A stretch of 64,000 nt of DNA from contig JASJZC010000005.1 of the NCBI GenBank assembly GCA_037178855.1, positions 9,238,001 to 9,302,000 on the forward strand, given 5' to 3'. This stretch comes from Oscheius sp. JU75 (taxonomy: Eukaryota; Nematoda; Chromadorea; Rhabditida; Rhabditidae). Shown here piece by piece: positions 1-10,359 of this stretch (the first letter of the stretch is position 1; each line of letters begins with the position of its first letter). Both the position numbers and the translations under genes were made by a program. The notes under the pieces were generated by a model. That model was not told where the DNA came from. It saw nothing but the letters and a program-made list of their open reading frames with translations, and did not search any database.

Positions 1-694
1 AACTACTAGTCTATGAACTCAAATAGTATTGAGAACATATCAAATTCTAGTTAGGCCCAATAATGACTTTCAGGGCCTAATGCTATACGCCATGCACCAC
101 AATCTGACCCATCTTATGTCCGAAATCAACTTCAAAAGTGACGCTCTTCTCGTGGTCGACGTATGCTCTCAGTCTACAATTGTGACAAGTAGGGAACAGT
201 TCTCACATGTTCACACTTTTCAGCTGTCGTTATGATTGGAGCAATGATCTTTGGAGGTATGGCCGTCTGTGTCTTGTCGACGCTCACTCATCTGAAGTTG
301 AATGCTCTGTTTCGTAAATCGTTGACTAACATCGTTCATTTTAAACAGCAGAAGAAGATTACAGTAATGATTTTGAGTCAGGTATACTAAAAACAAAAAA
401 ACTGTTAATTTCTCATTTTAGGGCTTTCTGCCGCTTTTGACATGCACGGTTTTTTGCTTCGCGGCGCTTCCAGCTCTTCTGGACTTCTCAACTTGCAACA
501 GTCCGTCAAAGCTGAACTTTGACGTGATTTTGACTATGATCGATTGTTATCCATTGATCAGCAGCCTGCTTACGACAACTCTCACAACTCCTTACTACAA
601 TTTTATCAAGAATACACTCATGTGCAGGAAGAAGAAGTTGATTGTTTTGCCGGTTATAACAATTTCTAAAAGTGATCATAATTATAAAAATTGA
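1..694 (+). CDS. Serpentine 7TM chemoreceptor-like protein, 3' part (5' end outside window)
   Basis: Three exons can be joined: up to 188, 224-381 and 422-694 (TGA). The introns are about 35-40 nt and end TTTTCAG and CATTTTAG, and the frame stays open across both. The encoded segment has a long hydrophobic helix (starting VVMIGAMIFGG), a basic/polar loop ending KKITVMILSQ, then a helix starting GFLPLLTC and a last helix followed by TTPYYNFIKN and a Lys/Arg-rich tail. That order (TM5, loop, TM6, TM7, basic tail) is typical of the nematode-specific STR/SRH/SRI superfamily of chemoreceptors. The upstream TM segments are not in the window. The exact subfamily is uncertain. Ligand and expression cannot be inferred. 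Confidence 0.65.
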
Positions 695-1243
695 AAATCG
701 AATTTCTGAATCGATGTTCTTTCTTCTTTTTGCGCGCAATCAGCCGGGCTCTTCCTCCACAATTAGCCAGCTGAAAACTCTCTGACATTATTTAAATGCA
801 TTGTTGATTATACTCACTGTATAGATAACAACGCATGTGTCGTGTGACTTCTTTTTAAGGTGAGTTTCGTGGAATACTGCATATTATTGCAGCTATAGCA
901 GATGAAATAGTCAAAAGGTGCGGGGTGATCTACAGCTCTATTATGGTTTTTGCAGTATTTTTGCAGCACAATCTCTTTTTTGCAGTGATGTCTCACCAAA
1001 ATCATATATTGAAAGAATGCCTGAATCTTAAATCTAGTAAGATGGCTGGAGCTCAACGGTAGGCCAAAAAACTCTTCATTATATTTTCTAGACCGGTATT
1101 AAGATTGCTTTAAGGAATGTTTAATTTCGATTCACATGCGGAAATAGAAACGTACACCACACTAAACAAAAGCTAGGATATAAATATTACGTTAACTACC
1201 GCAGTATGTACAGACACAGTTTGACGGTCTAAGTCCGGTCGAC
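695..1243. other. Intergenic; no gene recognised
   Basis: AT-rich sequence between the receptor stop codon and the convergent stop codon of the low-complexity protein gene. Open frames of about 80 codons here show no splice-consistent or family-like pattern. It probably contains the 3' UTRs of both converging genes. Confidence 0.5.
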
Positions 1244-3709
1244 TTAACGTCTGAGATATCCGGAAGCCTTCTCGGGAATCTCCTCGTGGTGGTCCTCAGC
1301 AGCCTCGTCGTAGTTCTGCTCGTGGTCGGAGCTGTCAACGGCGGCGGGAACCTCCTTTTTGGGTGCAGGGGTCACGGGAGCAGCGGGGGCAACAGGAGCG
1401 GGCTCATTGTAGCTCTGCTCGGGAGCAAGGGCAGGAGCTGGAGTCTCTTCATGGTAGGTGGGCTGAGCAGGAGCCGGGGCAGGGGCGGGAGCAGGAGCAG
1501 GCTCCTAAACCATTTTTGAGATTTTTTTTGAAACTGTCTGTTTACCTGGTAAGAGGAGGTAGGAGCAGGTTGAGAAGGAGCGGGAGCAACTGGAGCTGGA
1601 GCGGGTGCGGGAGCAACAGGGGCAGGCTGAAACACTCTTTGAAATGACAAAAACTGCGAGTTTATAAGGGTTTCTGTCCAAATCGCGTCACCGTTTGCAA
1701 AAGAAAGCGTTCTGAACTAGCGCCATTCCCATTTCCTTCCGACATTTTCTCTCACCTGATAAGAAGAAGTAGGGGCAGAAGGAGCAGGGGCCGGGGCCGG
1801 AGCTGGTTCGGGTTCCTGTAAGAAGGCTACTGTTAACACGAACTTTCTAATCATTGCAGTACCTGGTATCCGGCAGTGGTGCGTTCAGGAGTGGTGGGTG
1901 CGGGAGTGTAAGAAGGTGCCGGAGCGGGATGTGGCTGAGGAGCAGGCTCGGGCTGCTCTGGTTCCTCAGGCTGTTCGGGCTGCTCAGGTTCTTCAGGAGC
2001 CTCAGGCTGAGGAACAGGTGCTGGGGCTGGTGCTGGTGCAGGCTTGGGAGCAGGAGCAACCGGAGCCGGTTGAGGAGCAGCTGGTGCTGGCTTGGGTGCG
2101 GGTGCAGGAGCAACACTGTTCTCCTCCTTAAGTGCAGATTGCATTTTGTGACCAGGTTATGTGTGTATGTCAAAAGTGTGGCAAAAAAATCAAAACATAC
2201 CTCATCTCCGTATTCCTCTCCGGCTTCCTGGTTTCCTTCCTCGGCGGTCTCCTCCTGGGTGTTCTCCTCGTGGGTGGCGGCAGGAGCGGGTTCCTCGTGG
2301 GTCTGGGCAGGAGCCTGAGGCTGAGGAGCCTGGTACTGGCCTCCAACTGGGGCCTGAGGAACCTCAGGAACCACGGGAGAAATGGCTTCGTGTCCTCCGG
2401 TCTGGTACTGTCCACCTGCAGCGGTCTGTCCTCCAGTCTGAGCCTCTTCCTGTCCTCCAGCAGCTCCCTGTTCCTGTCCTCCGACGGGTCCCTGTTGGTA
2501 CTGCCCTCCAGCGGGAGCAGTCTGGGTTTGCTCGAATCCGGCGTTTCCTTGTTCCCCACCGGACTGGGCGGCTCCCTCAAATCCGGCGGGTCCCTGAGCA
2601 TATCCTCCTTGTTGGGCGGGCTGCTGTACTCCCTGCTCGGGTCCGGGGACAACGACAGAGCTAGCAGGTCCTGATTGGTAGCCTCCCTGCTGAACGGGTT
2701 GTGGCTGCTGGACATCGGCGAAAGCACCTCCAGCTCCCTGGAACTGCTGTCCTCCCTGCTGTCCACCGAAGGTCAAGGGAAGGGGCTGAGGAAGAGGTTG
2801 AGGAGCTCCGGCCTGAGCATATCCTCCCTGAGACTGTCCACCATACGGTCCAGAAGCAGGCCCTTGTCCTCCGTAAGAGGGCTGTCCTCCGACGGGGCCA
2901 GCCTGAGCGTAGCTGTTACCTCCCCAAGGAGCAACAGGTGCCGGAGGAGGAGGTGGGGGAGGGAAGCTGGGAGCTTGAGCGTAGCTGGGAGGAGGAGGAG
3001 GAGGAGCAACAGCATAACCTCCGCCAATTGGAGGACGAGGATAGGCAGCAGCTGGGGCAGCGTAGCTGGAAATACCGAATTGCAAATTTACAGGCTTCAA
3101 AAAAAAGTACGGATCCCCTGTTTCCAATGCTTTTAACTTTTGGAATATTGCATAAAGACGCGAGACACACCTTTTTCTGTCAGTGGCAATAATTGGCGTC
3201 ATCGCCCTACTCGATTTGTTGGGAAGAAACGGGGTCTGAGTGTCGAGGCGAACGGGGGCCCACTTTACAAGCGAAAGTAGATATTGCAACGAGTCTTCTC
3301 ACTGTCTGTGAGGCGAGCCACTTAGCGCTGGAAGATCAGAAAACGTTAGCGGGATTTTTTTCAATGCACTAGGATAAAACGGAAAAGGATTTGTACTCAC
3401 CTTCCGCCGCAAGGAGGAGCACCACCACAGCTAGGCTGAGGAGAAGAGCAGCAACCGCCGCCACCTCCACCAAGACCTCCAATGCATCCCAGGGCTGGGG
3501 CTGCGAGCAGCGTCAGCAAGAAGAACTGAAAAATGACTATTATGTATAACTTGCTCCTGTATTTCCACTGTATAGAAGTTTGAAAAAACATCTGTTAGCC
3601 AGACAAATAAAGTAGCCATGTTGTGTCGATCCACCGTAACTATCAAATTCAGAAGCAAAACAATGGTAATTGGTGATAGCCCGGCAATAAAAACATGAAT
3701 GCTTTTCAT
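1244..3709 (-). CDS. Large secreted Gly/Gln- and Pro/Ala-rich low-complexity protein, paralogue A
   Basis: Seven exons join in frame into about 556 codons: 3709-3695, 3525-3401, 3065-2201, 2126-1863, 1815-1756, 1626-1546 and 1504-1244. The start is inferred: a 15-nt first exon (MKSIH) joins a hydrophobic stretch (FFLLTLLAAPALG) to make a signal peptide. Exons 1+2 total 140 nt, exactly as in the paralogue at 9026. The mature protein begins CIGGLGGGGGGCC, then has a Pro-rich stretch, a Gly/Gln/Tyr-rich block of about 280 residues, and Pro-Ala repeats mixed with acidic segments. It ends in a short basic tail (SGYLRR). Exons 4-6 start and end in phase 0 and each ends with codons for Tyr-Gln. Nothing enzymatic is visible. 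A cuticle or matrix structural role is inferred from signal peptide plus composition. The N-terminus resembles those of nematode ground-like proteins, but no ground-like domain was seen. Confidence 0.72.
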
Positions 3710-5572
3710 TAAATCAGCTGATCAAATTGTACCCGTACTATCAGAGCACTTAAGACGCCATGGAACTGGAGCCGCGTTCGCGTTAAATGTGTTCAAAATA
3801 AAAGTCTTTTAAGCCTTGACAATGTTTCCACACTCCAATGTTTCTTACAGTTTCTTTTTTGTAAATCACAATTCAAGCGTAGCAAATTGCAAAAGCTAAG
3901 ATAAACTATTTGGTAAAAAAATAGATGCGAAGCTAAAAAGACAAATGTTTCAACAGAAAAGCTTTGATGATTCAAAACAGGCATCAAACGTAGCAAAATA
4001 AGCTAATACAAAGATTGAACATGTTGCGAGCTCAGCAAACACAAAACAGATACAGCAAACTTATTATACTAATGAATCAGAGTCGTAGACTTACCGCTGC
4101 CATTGTGCTGTCCACAAGTGACCGTTGTGAGTTTCTGGTTCGGCTTAAGTACCTAGAGATGGGCGGCGCTCAACAAGATCCGACCCTACACAGAAAATCC
4201 TGCGCGGCATCTGATAAGTGCGAAGAGCAGACGGGAACACCTGCCATACACAAGGTGGTTGATCTTGATCGAAAAACGAAAAAATCTTTAAAGACGACGA
4301 AACGTTTTCGCAGTACATTAAACCTGTTAGCTTTTAACTTACATCCGACATGGTACCTTTCTATATTATATTTTATGCGACACGGTATCTTTTCAGCAGA
4401 GGCCTGTAAAAAACAAAAGCAAAGCAATTTTTAGAAGTTTGCTTGTTTGCTATTTTGTTTCACAACTCCCGTCTGGCCAAAAGGAAATCATGACCTTCAA
4501 GCGCTGACCAGACCAATTTCATTGCTGGCAATTGGAGGCATGCCGCGAGATAGTCTAATTTTATTTTATTGTGCTATCCTTTGCAGCTTCAGGCTTGCCC
4601 TGGTGAAAAAAGATCGTAGAAAAAGTACAAGCGCAGAGAGAATAGCTTCAAGTCTACTTTTATGCACAGTGCAAAAACATTTGGCTTTGCGGATAGTTGA
4701 AGCATAACCATACAAACTTACCTACCAAGGGATGTGTCGCTACCGTAACATTTCAGTATTGATCTTTTCCAATATAACGAGTTCAACCTTGTATATACAG
4801 TACACTGACCCGTTGCCCAACATTATTGATACTGTTTGCTGACAGTTAGAAACTAGAGAACAGTATTTACTGCTATTTTGAAACGGATAGGGTTTAAACT
4901 AGGCAGGGACAAGCTTCTTTGTTAGGTAGAAAAACCAGAGTTGTAAATACAGGATTTACAAAAGCTAAGTCACAAACAGTTTACTACATTTTAGACTACG
5001 ACTAACTGAAAAAGTTGTTACCAAAGAGGATGATGTTTCTGACTCAGTATCCAAGAATTTTACGAGCTGATTTGCTATTGTCTTGTTGCGCTTTATCGTC
5101 TTCGCTCGTCTTTAGGCGGCCAAAGCAAATCCTAGGGGCAAAAACTTGCTTATTCTTCTTTTGGCAGCATGACACCTTCCGACTTACGGCGCCGTTCCAA
5201 TTGCCGCCGGCACATACCTGTCGCCCAATATCAGTCGTCGAAATCGCTTGCTGCTGCGAATACCTTCACATAGGGCAATAGGCCGGTTTTTTCACGCCAG
5301 CCAATTACGCGATCGTCTTCTTTGTTTCTAGATGAGGGGCGATGGAAAAACCCGACGTATGGCGCAATCAGATAAAGAAAAATATAGCTCGTAATGGAAA
5401 GGAGAGTCCGAAGCGACAGGGAATCTGTGAGAGATGGTAGGAGAGTTGACAGAGAAACAGAGGTGATCTAGTTAGAACTAATTTATTATATAAATAAAGG
5501 AGACCAACTATAATACAGACACAGTTGATATGTTTGTCGTTCTGGCGTAGATTGATGTCATGTTCTCACAGC
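3710..5572. other. Intergenic between the two low-complexity paralogues; no gene recognised
   Basis: About 1.9 kb. Plus- and minus-strand open frames of up to 139 codons (for example 4015-4434) have no recognisable domain, signal peptide or consistent splicing. It presumably carries the promoter of paralogue A and the 3' UTR of paralogue B. No clear TATA motif was seen just upstream of 3709. Confidence 0.45.
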
Positions 5573-8500
5573 TTATGCTCTCCTCAGTCTTCTTCTGAGT
5601 CTGTAGGAGTGCTCAACTGGGTAGAGGGAAGCGTCAGGAGTGGCAATAGGAGCACTCTTGGTCAGCTGTTTTGTGCCGGCCAGCTTAAACTCGCGTTTTC
5701 CAGAAAGTCTAGCAACCCACTCTGTTCTCTGGATAACTGTTGTCACCACTGGTGGCCTTGGCCTCATCTTCGCTGTTCACAATCTTTGGCTCAGGCTCGT
5801 GGTAGTCGCTACCGGCTCCGTAATCGAAACCATTGGGCTCGACGATTTCTTGAGAAGGAGCAGCAGTGGTCTTTCCAGAAGCTCCGTTAAAGGAAGCGGC
5901 AGGAGAAACGACTGGAACCTCGTTGTGTTCCTAAAAGTTCAAGTTAGCAGACGAAACAGAAAATTTGTTTAAGATAGGTTAAATATAGACCGCCACTTCA
6001 TATAGCCCACATTTACCTCACAGCCATGTGCACTAGTAGTGGCTACTGGATTCGGACCAACCTCATTGGCAGGAGCCGGAGAATCGTAGTCCGATCCAGC
6101 GTCGATCTGATCGATTTCTTTATGGTGAGGAGCAGAGGGAGCTGGGCCAGAGCTAGCAGCAGGCTTAGATCCAGAAGAAGATCCAGATCCATGGGTCACG
6201 GTGGTAGCAGCTCCAGAAGAAGATGTTCCGGAAGCAGAAGAGATAGATGTAGGACGAGCTCCGGTTGAGGGAGCAACTTCAACTCTGGGCATGGCAGCGG
6301 GAGCAGGAGCTGGCTTGACTGGAGCAGGTTGGCTAGGAGCAGGCCTTGGGGGAGCAGGCTGAGGTTGCTGAGGTACAATCTCATGACTGGCTTCAGGCTC
6401 TCCAGAAGACCCACTGTGTGCAGGGACAGGCTCTGACACATCGGAATAGTCTTCTTCTCCACCAGTTGTATCAATCTGAGCCGGTTGAGTAGGGGCAGCG
6501 GGGGCAGCAGTAGTGAATCTCGTGGCTCCAGGAATGGTAGAGCGGGTCTTGCTGTTCTCCTCGCTGACCTTGTTGAAGTCGAGTCCGCCACTGTGAGTAG
6601 GTGTTTTGACCTGGGCAGGAGCAGGTGCCGGAACTGGAGTCTGGACAGGGGCAGGTTTCACCTGAGCTGGCTGAGGACGGGAAGGTGCGGGCTGAACAGG
6701 AGCAGGCTGACTGGGGACAGGTTTGCTGGGGGCAGATTGAGCGGGAGCAGCGTTCTCGGCAGGACCTTCCTCATCGCTATACTCGGCTCCTTCCTCTCCT
6801 CCGTCTTCAGTAGCAGTCTCGTGGGTAGAAACGTGCTCTTGACTCGCTGCCTGACTGGTAGGCTGGGGCTGACTAGGTACAAGCAGAGGAGCCGGACGAG
6901 GCGCAGCAGGAGCAGGGGCAACTGGGGTTGGTTGAGAAGGAGCGGGCCTGGGAGCAGCCTGAAATGAAGATTTGAGGCAGTTTTAAAGCAAGAAAAAAGA
7001 AAATCGCAAAATATATATTAATTTCAAGTGCCGAGATATTACGGATGCGACAAGCCGAGTCATAGCTATCTTTTGTTCCTCTTTCTAGGTAAAGTTTCGT
7101 GATATATGACATGAATTTCTGATATTTTTACTTGGTTCTTTTGCAAACCCGCAATCACTCTTGGAAAATGTTTTGGCTAGACTCACATCGCATGCATATC
7201 AGCGTGTGGCATAGCGCGTAAAGACAGTGAAAGTGCTGTTGCGTGAAAGTGAGACATTTTACCTTTGTCGGTTTCAAAACAATCCTAATAGGTTTCTAAA
7301 TCCAGTTTTACTAACGAATTTTAAACTTACAGGCACAGGGACAGGCTGAGGAGCTGGCTGAACTGGTGCAGGCTGGCTAGGAATGGGCTGTGCGGGGGCT
7401 GGCTTCTGGGGAGCAGTCTCGGGAACCTCCTCATCGGTGTATTCTTGGTCTCCTCCTTCTTCTTCTCCGCCTGTGCTGATGTTAGTGTTGGGAACGAGTG
7501 CCTCTGGCTGAGGAGCCGGAGCCGGCTGGCTGGGAGCTATTTCTTCAGCTGATTCTTGTTCAGTCTGGGCAGGGACAGATACAGAGGGAGTATCGATGGA
7601 AGGAGCCACAGGAGTCTGGGCAGGTGCTGGTTGAGGTCGAGGAGCCTGAGGCTTAGTTTGGTAGTTGTTGCTAGCAGGTCCAGTCTGAATGTCATCGTAG
7701 TTCTGTTCTCCAGAGACAGATTCAACGCCTCCAGGTCCGGATTTGTAGCTATTGGATGAGGTAGAGACAGACTGGGCTCCGATAGAAGGAACCTCGTTGT
7801 AAGAGCCGCCAGCACCAGGAATCTGTTGGCTCTCAGTAAAGCTAGATGATCCTGGTCCAACGGGCTGTTGAACTGCGGCAGCACCTCCAGGCTGAACGTA
7901 ACCTCCAGAGCCGCCAAAACCTTGAGTTGGCTGAGCAACTTGGCCTCCGAAACCTCCGGATTGAGCATATCCGCCGCTAGGTTGGGAAGGGGCCTGCTGG
8001 GGCTGGAATCCGCCGACAGACTGGGTTCCGAAGCCAGAAGATTGAGGTCCACCTCCAAAACCGCTGATTTGGGAAGCGGGCTGTTGGAAGGCTCCAGAAG
8101 GAACGGCGTATCCCTGAGGTTGAGTCTGCCCACCAACAGTCTGTCCGAAGAGAGGAATTGGCTGAATTCCCATCTGGGGCCACGAGGACTGGATAGGAGC
8201 TGGAGGAGGCGGCGGCGGGGGAGGGGGAGGAGGTGGTGGTGGAGGAGCTGAAAGAGTTCATTGAGACGGCTGTACAGTATGAGAGTGAGAGCGAAAGAAA
8301 ATTTCGTTACGAGACGGTCGTCGATACCAAATACCAATTTATTACCAGTGATCGTAATCGGTGTTCCGTCTTTGGGCTAATGCGAGTGACAGTTCCCACG
8401 GATCTTTCACAACTCAACGTAGAAGAGCTTAATTGGCTTTTTGTCTTTTTGTCTAATTTTCTAAACACTGGTCTCAATATTTGAAAATGAAATGCAAATT

Positions 8501-9026
8501 GGCTACCAGACAATAAAATTTCAAATTTTCAAAGTAGGCATACTAAGGAGTGAAAACGGGATGGGACGAACTGCCTACCGTGCTTTCCGAAGCTGACAAA
8601 GAAATATTTTTCCCACCTAACTACTACAAAGTTCAACTCACCAAACGAAGGAGGAGGTAGAGGAGCGCCAATCTGGGGTGCTGCCACTGGAGGAGCAGCG
8701 TAGCTGTTACCGCCGAAGAGAGGAGCCGGTCCAACTGGAGCAGCAGGTCCAATGCCACCACCGCATCCACCGATCAAAGGTCTAGGAGCAGCTCCACAAG
8801 GTCTTAAGCTCGAAATGAAAGGACAAGAAGCATTACTTACGGTGGTGGGGGTGGAATGCCAGCTCCGCAAGGGCTCCCACAGCTCGGAGCTCCGCCACTA
8901 CAGCATCCTCCTCCGCCACCGAGACCTCCAATGCAGGCCTGTGTACTTGCTATTAATGAGACTGCGATCTGTAAACTTAGTCATTTAGCCGACAAACTAA
9001 TGGTCTTTTTTTACCAGAAATCGCAT
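5573..9026 (-). CDS. Large secreted Gly/Gln- and Pro/Ala-rich low-complexity protein, paralogue B
   Basis: Exons 9026-9015, 8968-8841, 8802-8642, 8247-7331, 6958-6017 and from 5930 join in frame. MRFL on the first exon continues into IAVSLIASTQACIGGL, giving a signal peptide followed by the same Cys/Gly N-terminus as paralogue A (CIGGLGGGGGCC). Next come a Pro-rich segment, a polyproline run, a Gly/Gln/Ser-rich block and Pro-Ala repeats separated by acidic patches (EEDYSDV and similar). The 3' end is ambiguous. Reading straight through exon 6 stops at 5709 (VGC then stop). A 52-nt GT-AG intron in exon 6 would switch to a frame ending RLRRRLRRA at 5573, which better matches the basic tail of paralogue A. 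A matrix/cuticle role is inferred from composition only. Confidence 0.7.
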
Positions 9027-9109
9027 CTTCAAAGGAATTGGGCCGAAGGAAGGGAGATGCAAATGGCACACAACAGCCAACTGGCGGGCGGTTACGCTAA
9101 CCCGTGAGC

Positions 9110-9117
9110 CTTTTATA
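9110..9117 (-). promoter_or_regulatory. TATA box of paralogue B
   Basis: Minus-strand TATAAAAG lies about 85 nt upstream of the inferred ATG at 9026, in an otherwise GC-richer stretch. Position and sequence fit a core promoter. The transcription start itself is not determined. Confidence 0.5.
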
Positions 9118-9716
9118 CATCGTCAAGGCGAACTTGAAAATCGCCGGCTAGCGAGGCGAGGAAAAAGTGGCGATTCAACTGATTGTTCAAGTCGGCCATT
9201 GCGATACGGCCTTTTTGCCACCCTTCCCCGGGCCGTCTTCCCCATTGCTGGAGTCGCTTCCCGGAGATATGGATGGCAATAAACAGTCATCGGCGGCCGC
9301 CAGCTTTATCCCTGTAATGGCTAATTGAACTTTCGAGGGCGAAAACTTATGGCCATAAAACGAGCGTCACCGCCGAGGGAGATCGGTCTTGAAATGGATA
9401 ATCAAGACTTTCTAGATTGAATTCGAGCTTGGCTTTGATAGTTGTGTTTCTCCAGCGGTTCAGTCCCAAACTCGTCCGAAAAGGCGCCATTGGCAACAAG
9501 ACAGACTCTTCGTGTTCCTCGTAGCTGTCTTCAGTTCGGCACATCTGTTAATAGACCAGAGACGAACCAAAAGTAAAGAAATTGTTCTTTTCTGTTCCAA
9601 GAAACAGTTCAGTGCCTATTTGCAGGTCCTCTTGTAATTTTCCACTCATCTTATAGGGGGAATTCGTGTTTGCTCGAAAACTGTCCCAACCACTCGCATT
9701 TTACCTGTCTACGACA
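9118..9716. other. GC-richer intergenic DNA upstream of paralogue B; nothing else recognised
   Basis: This stretch is noticeably richer in G+C than the flanks and lies between the TATA box at 9110 and the tRNA gene. A 65-codon minus frame at 9347-9544 has no support as a gene. It is plausibly promoter/enhancer DNA of paralogue B. Confidence 0.35.
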
Positions 9717-9790
9717 GCCGCCATAGCTCAGTCGGTTAGAGCGTGGGTCTAATAAGCCCAAGGTCGCAGGTTCGACCCCTGCTGGCGGCA
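9717..9790 (+). tRNA. tRNA-Ile (anticodon AAT)
   Basis: A full cloverleaf can be drawn. The 7-bp acceptor stem is GCCGCCA with TGGCGGC plus discriminator A. The D arm contains AGCTCAGTCGGTTAGAGC. The anticodon stem TGGGT/GCCCA closes the loop CTAATAA, giving anticodon AAT, read as IAT by Ile. The T arm contains GGTTCGACCCC. The gene is 74 nt with no intron and no encoded CCA, and a T-run follows within about 10 nt (TTTTGTTTTT), a pol III terminator. Internal A and B boxes are intact. Confidence 0.95.
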
Positions 9791-10359
9791 AAATGCTTTT
9801 GTTTTTAAAGTTGGCGAATAACTAGGAACTTTAAAAACTTTAACCACTTTTTTCATCCTTGGTTTTTCATGCACGTTTTCCACTGCAAAGACTGTAAACT
9901 TGGAAAGTTTCTTATTTATTTCAATGTGGTTCCACTTTTCCTAGTCCCCATCAAATGAACTGCCATTACATTTGATCCTTATCTTTTTTGGTAATTCCCC
10001 CTTTCAATGCTTACACATAACACTAAAGTTTAAAAAGCCCCCCGTCCGGTTATTGTTGCAGAAGACTTGCTGACCAGCCGTCACTGTTCTTCTTCCCCGC
10101 ACTCTCATTCCCTATGCAAGTTTTATGGTAGCCATCTGTTGACGCCTTCCCCCAAAGGTCTGCCGCAAAGAACTTGGCGCAACGAAGAATGTCGCCTCGG
10201 GTACTGTTTTTTGCAGAGCGTATTGCGTAAACGTTTTCCTTCACCAGCTGGGCATTTGATGCATTAGGGGAGACGGGCCATTTAAGCACTGGGAGAGAAA
10301 GTCTCTGGACATCTTTTTATACAAGTCAATGATTAATATGACAACGGAGAGACACTGGT
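9791..10359. other. Intergenic between tRNA-Ile and the multicopper oxidase 3' end
   Basis: AT-rich sequence with no coding pattern I trust. Short frames on both strands around 10050-10290 lack domains. It includes the pol III terminator of the tRNA and the 3' UTR of the multicopper oxidase. Confidence 0.45.

Noticed and set aside
1286-2674. Several long plus-strand open frames opposite the Pro/Ala-rich gene
   Set aside because: They are shadows created by the repetitive codon composition of the minus-strand protein. Splice signals and the signal peptide support only the minus strand.
4015-4434. 139-codon plus-strand frame
   Set aside because: It has no domain, signal peptide or splice-consistent neighbours, and the composition is like the surrounding non-coding DNA.
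1244-9026. CRISPR-like or tandem satellite array
   Set aside because: The repetitiveness is protein-coding (Pro-Ala and Gly-Gln codons) and interrupted by regular introns. There are no uniform repeats and spacers.
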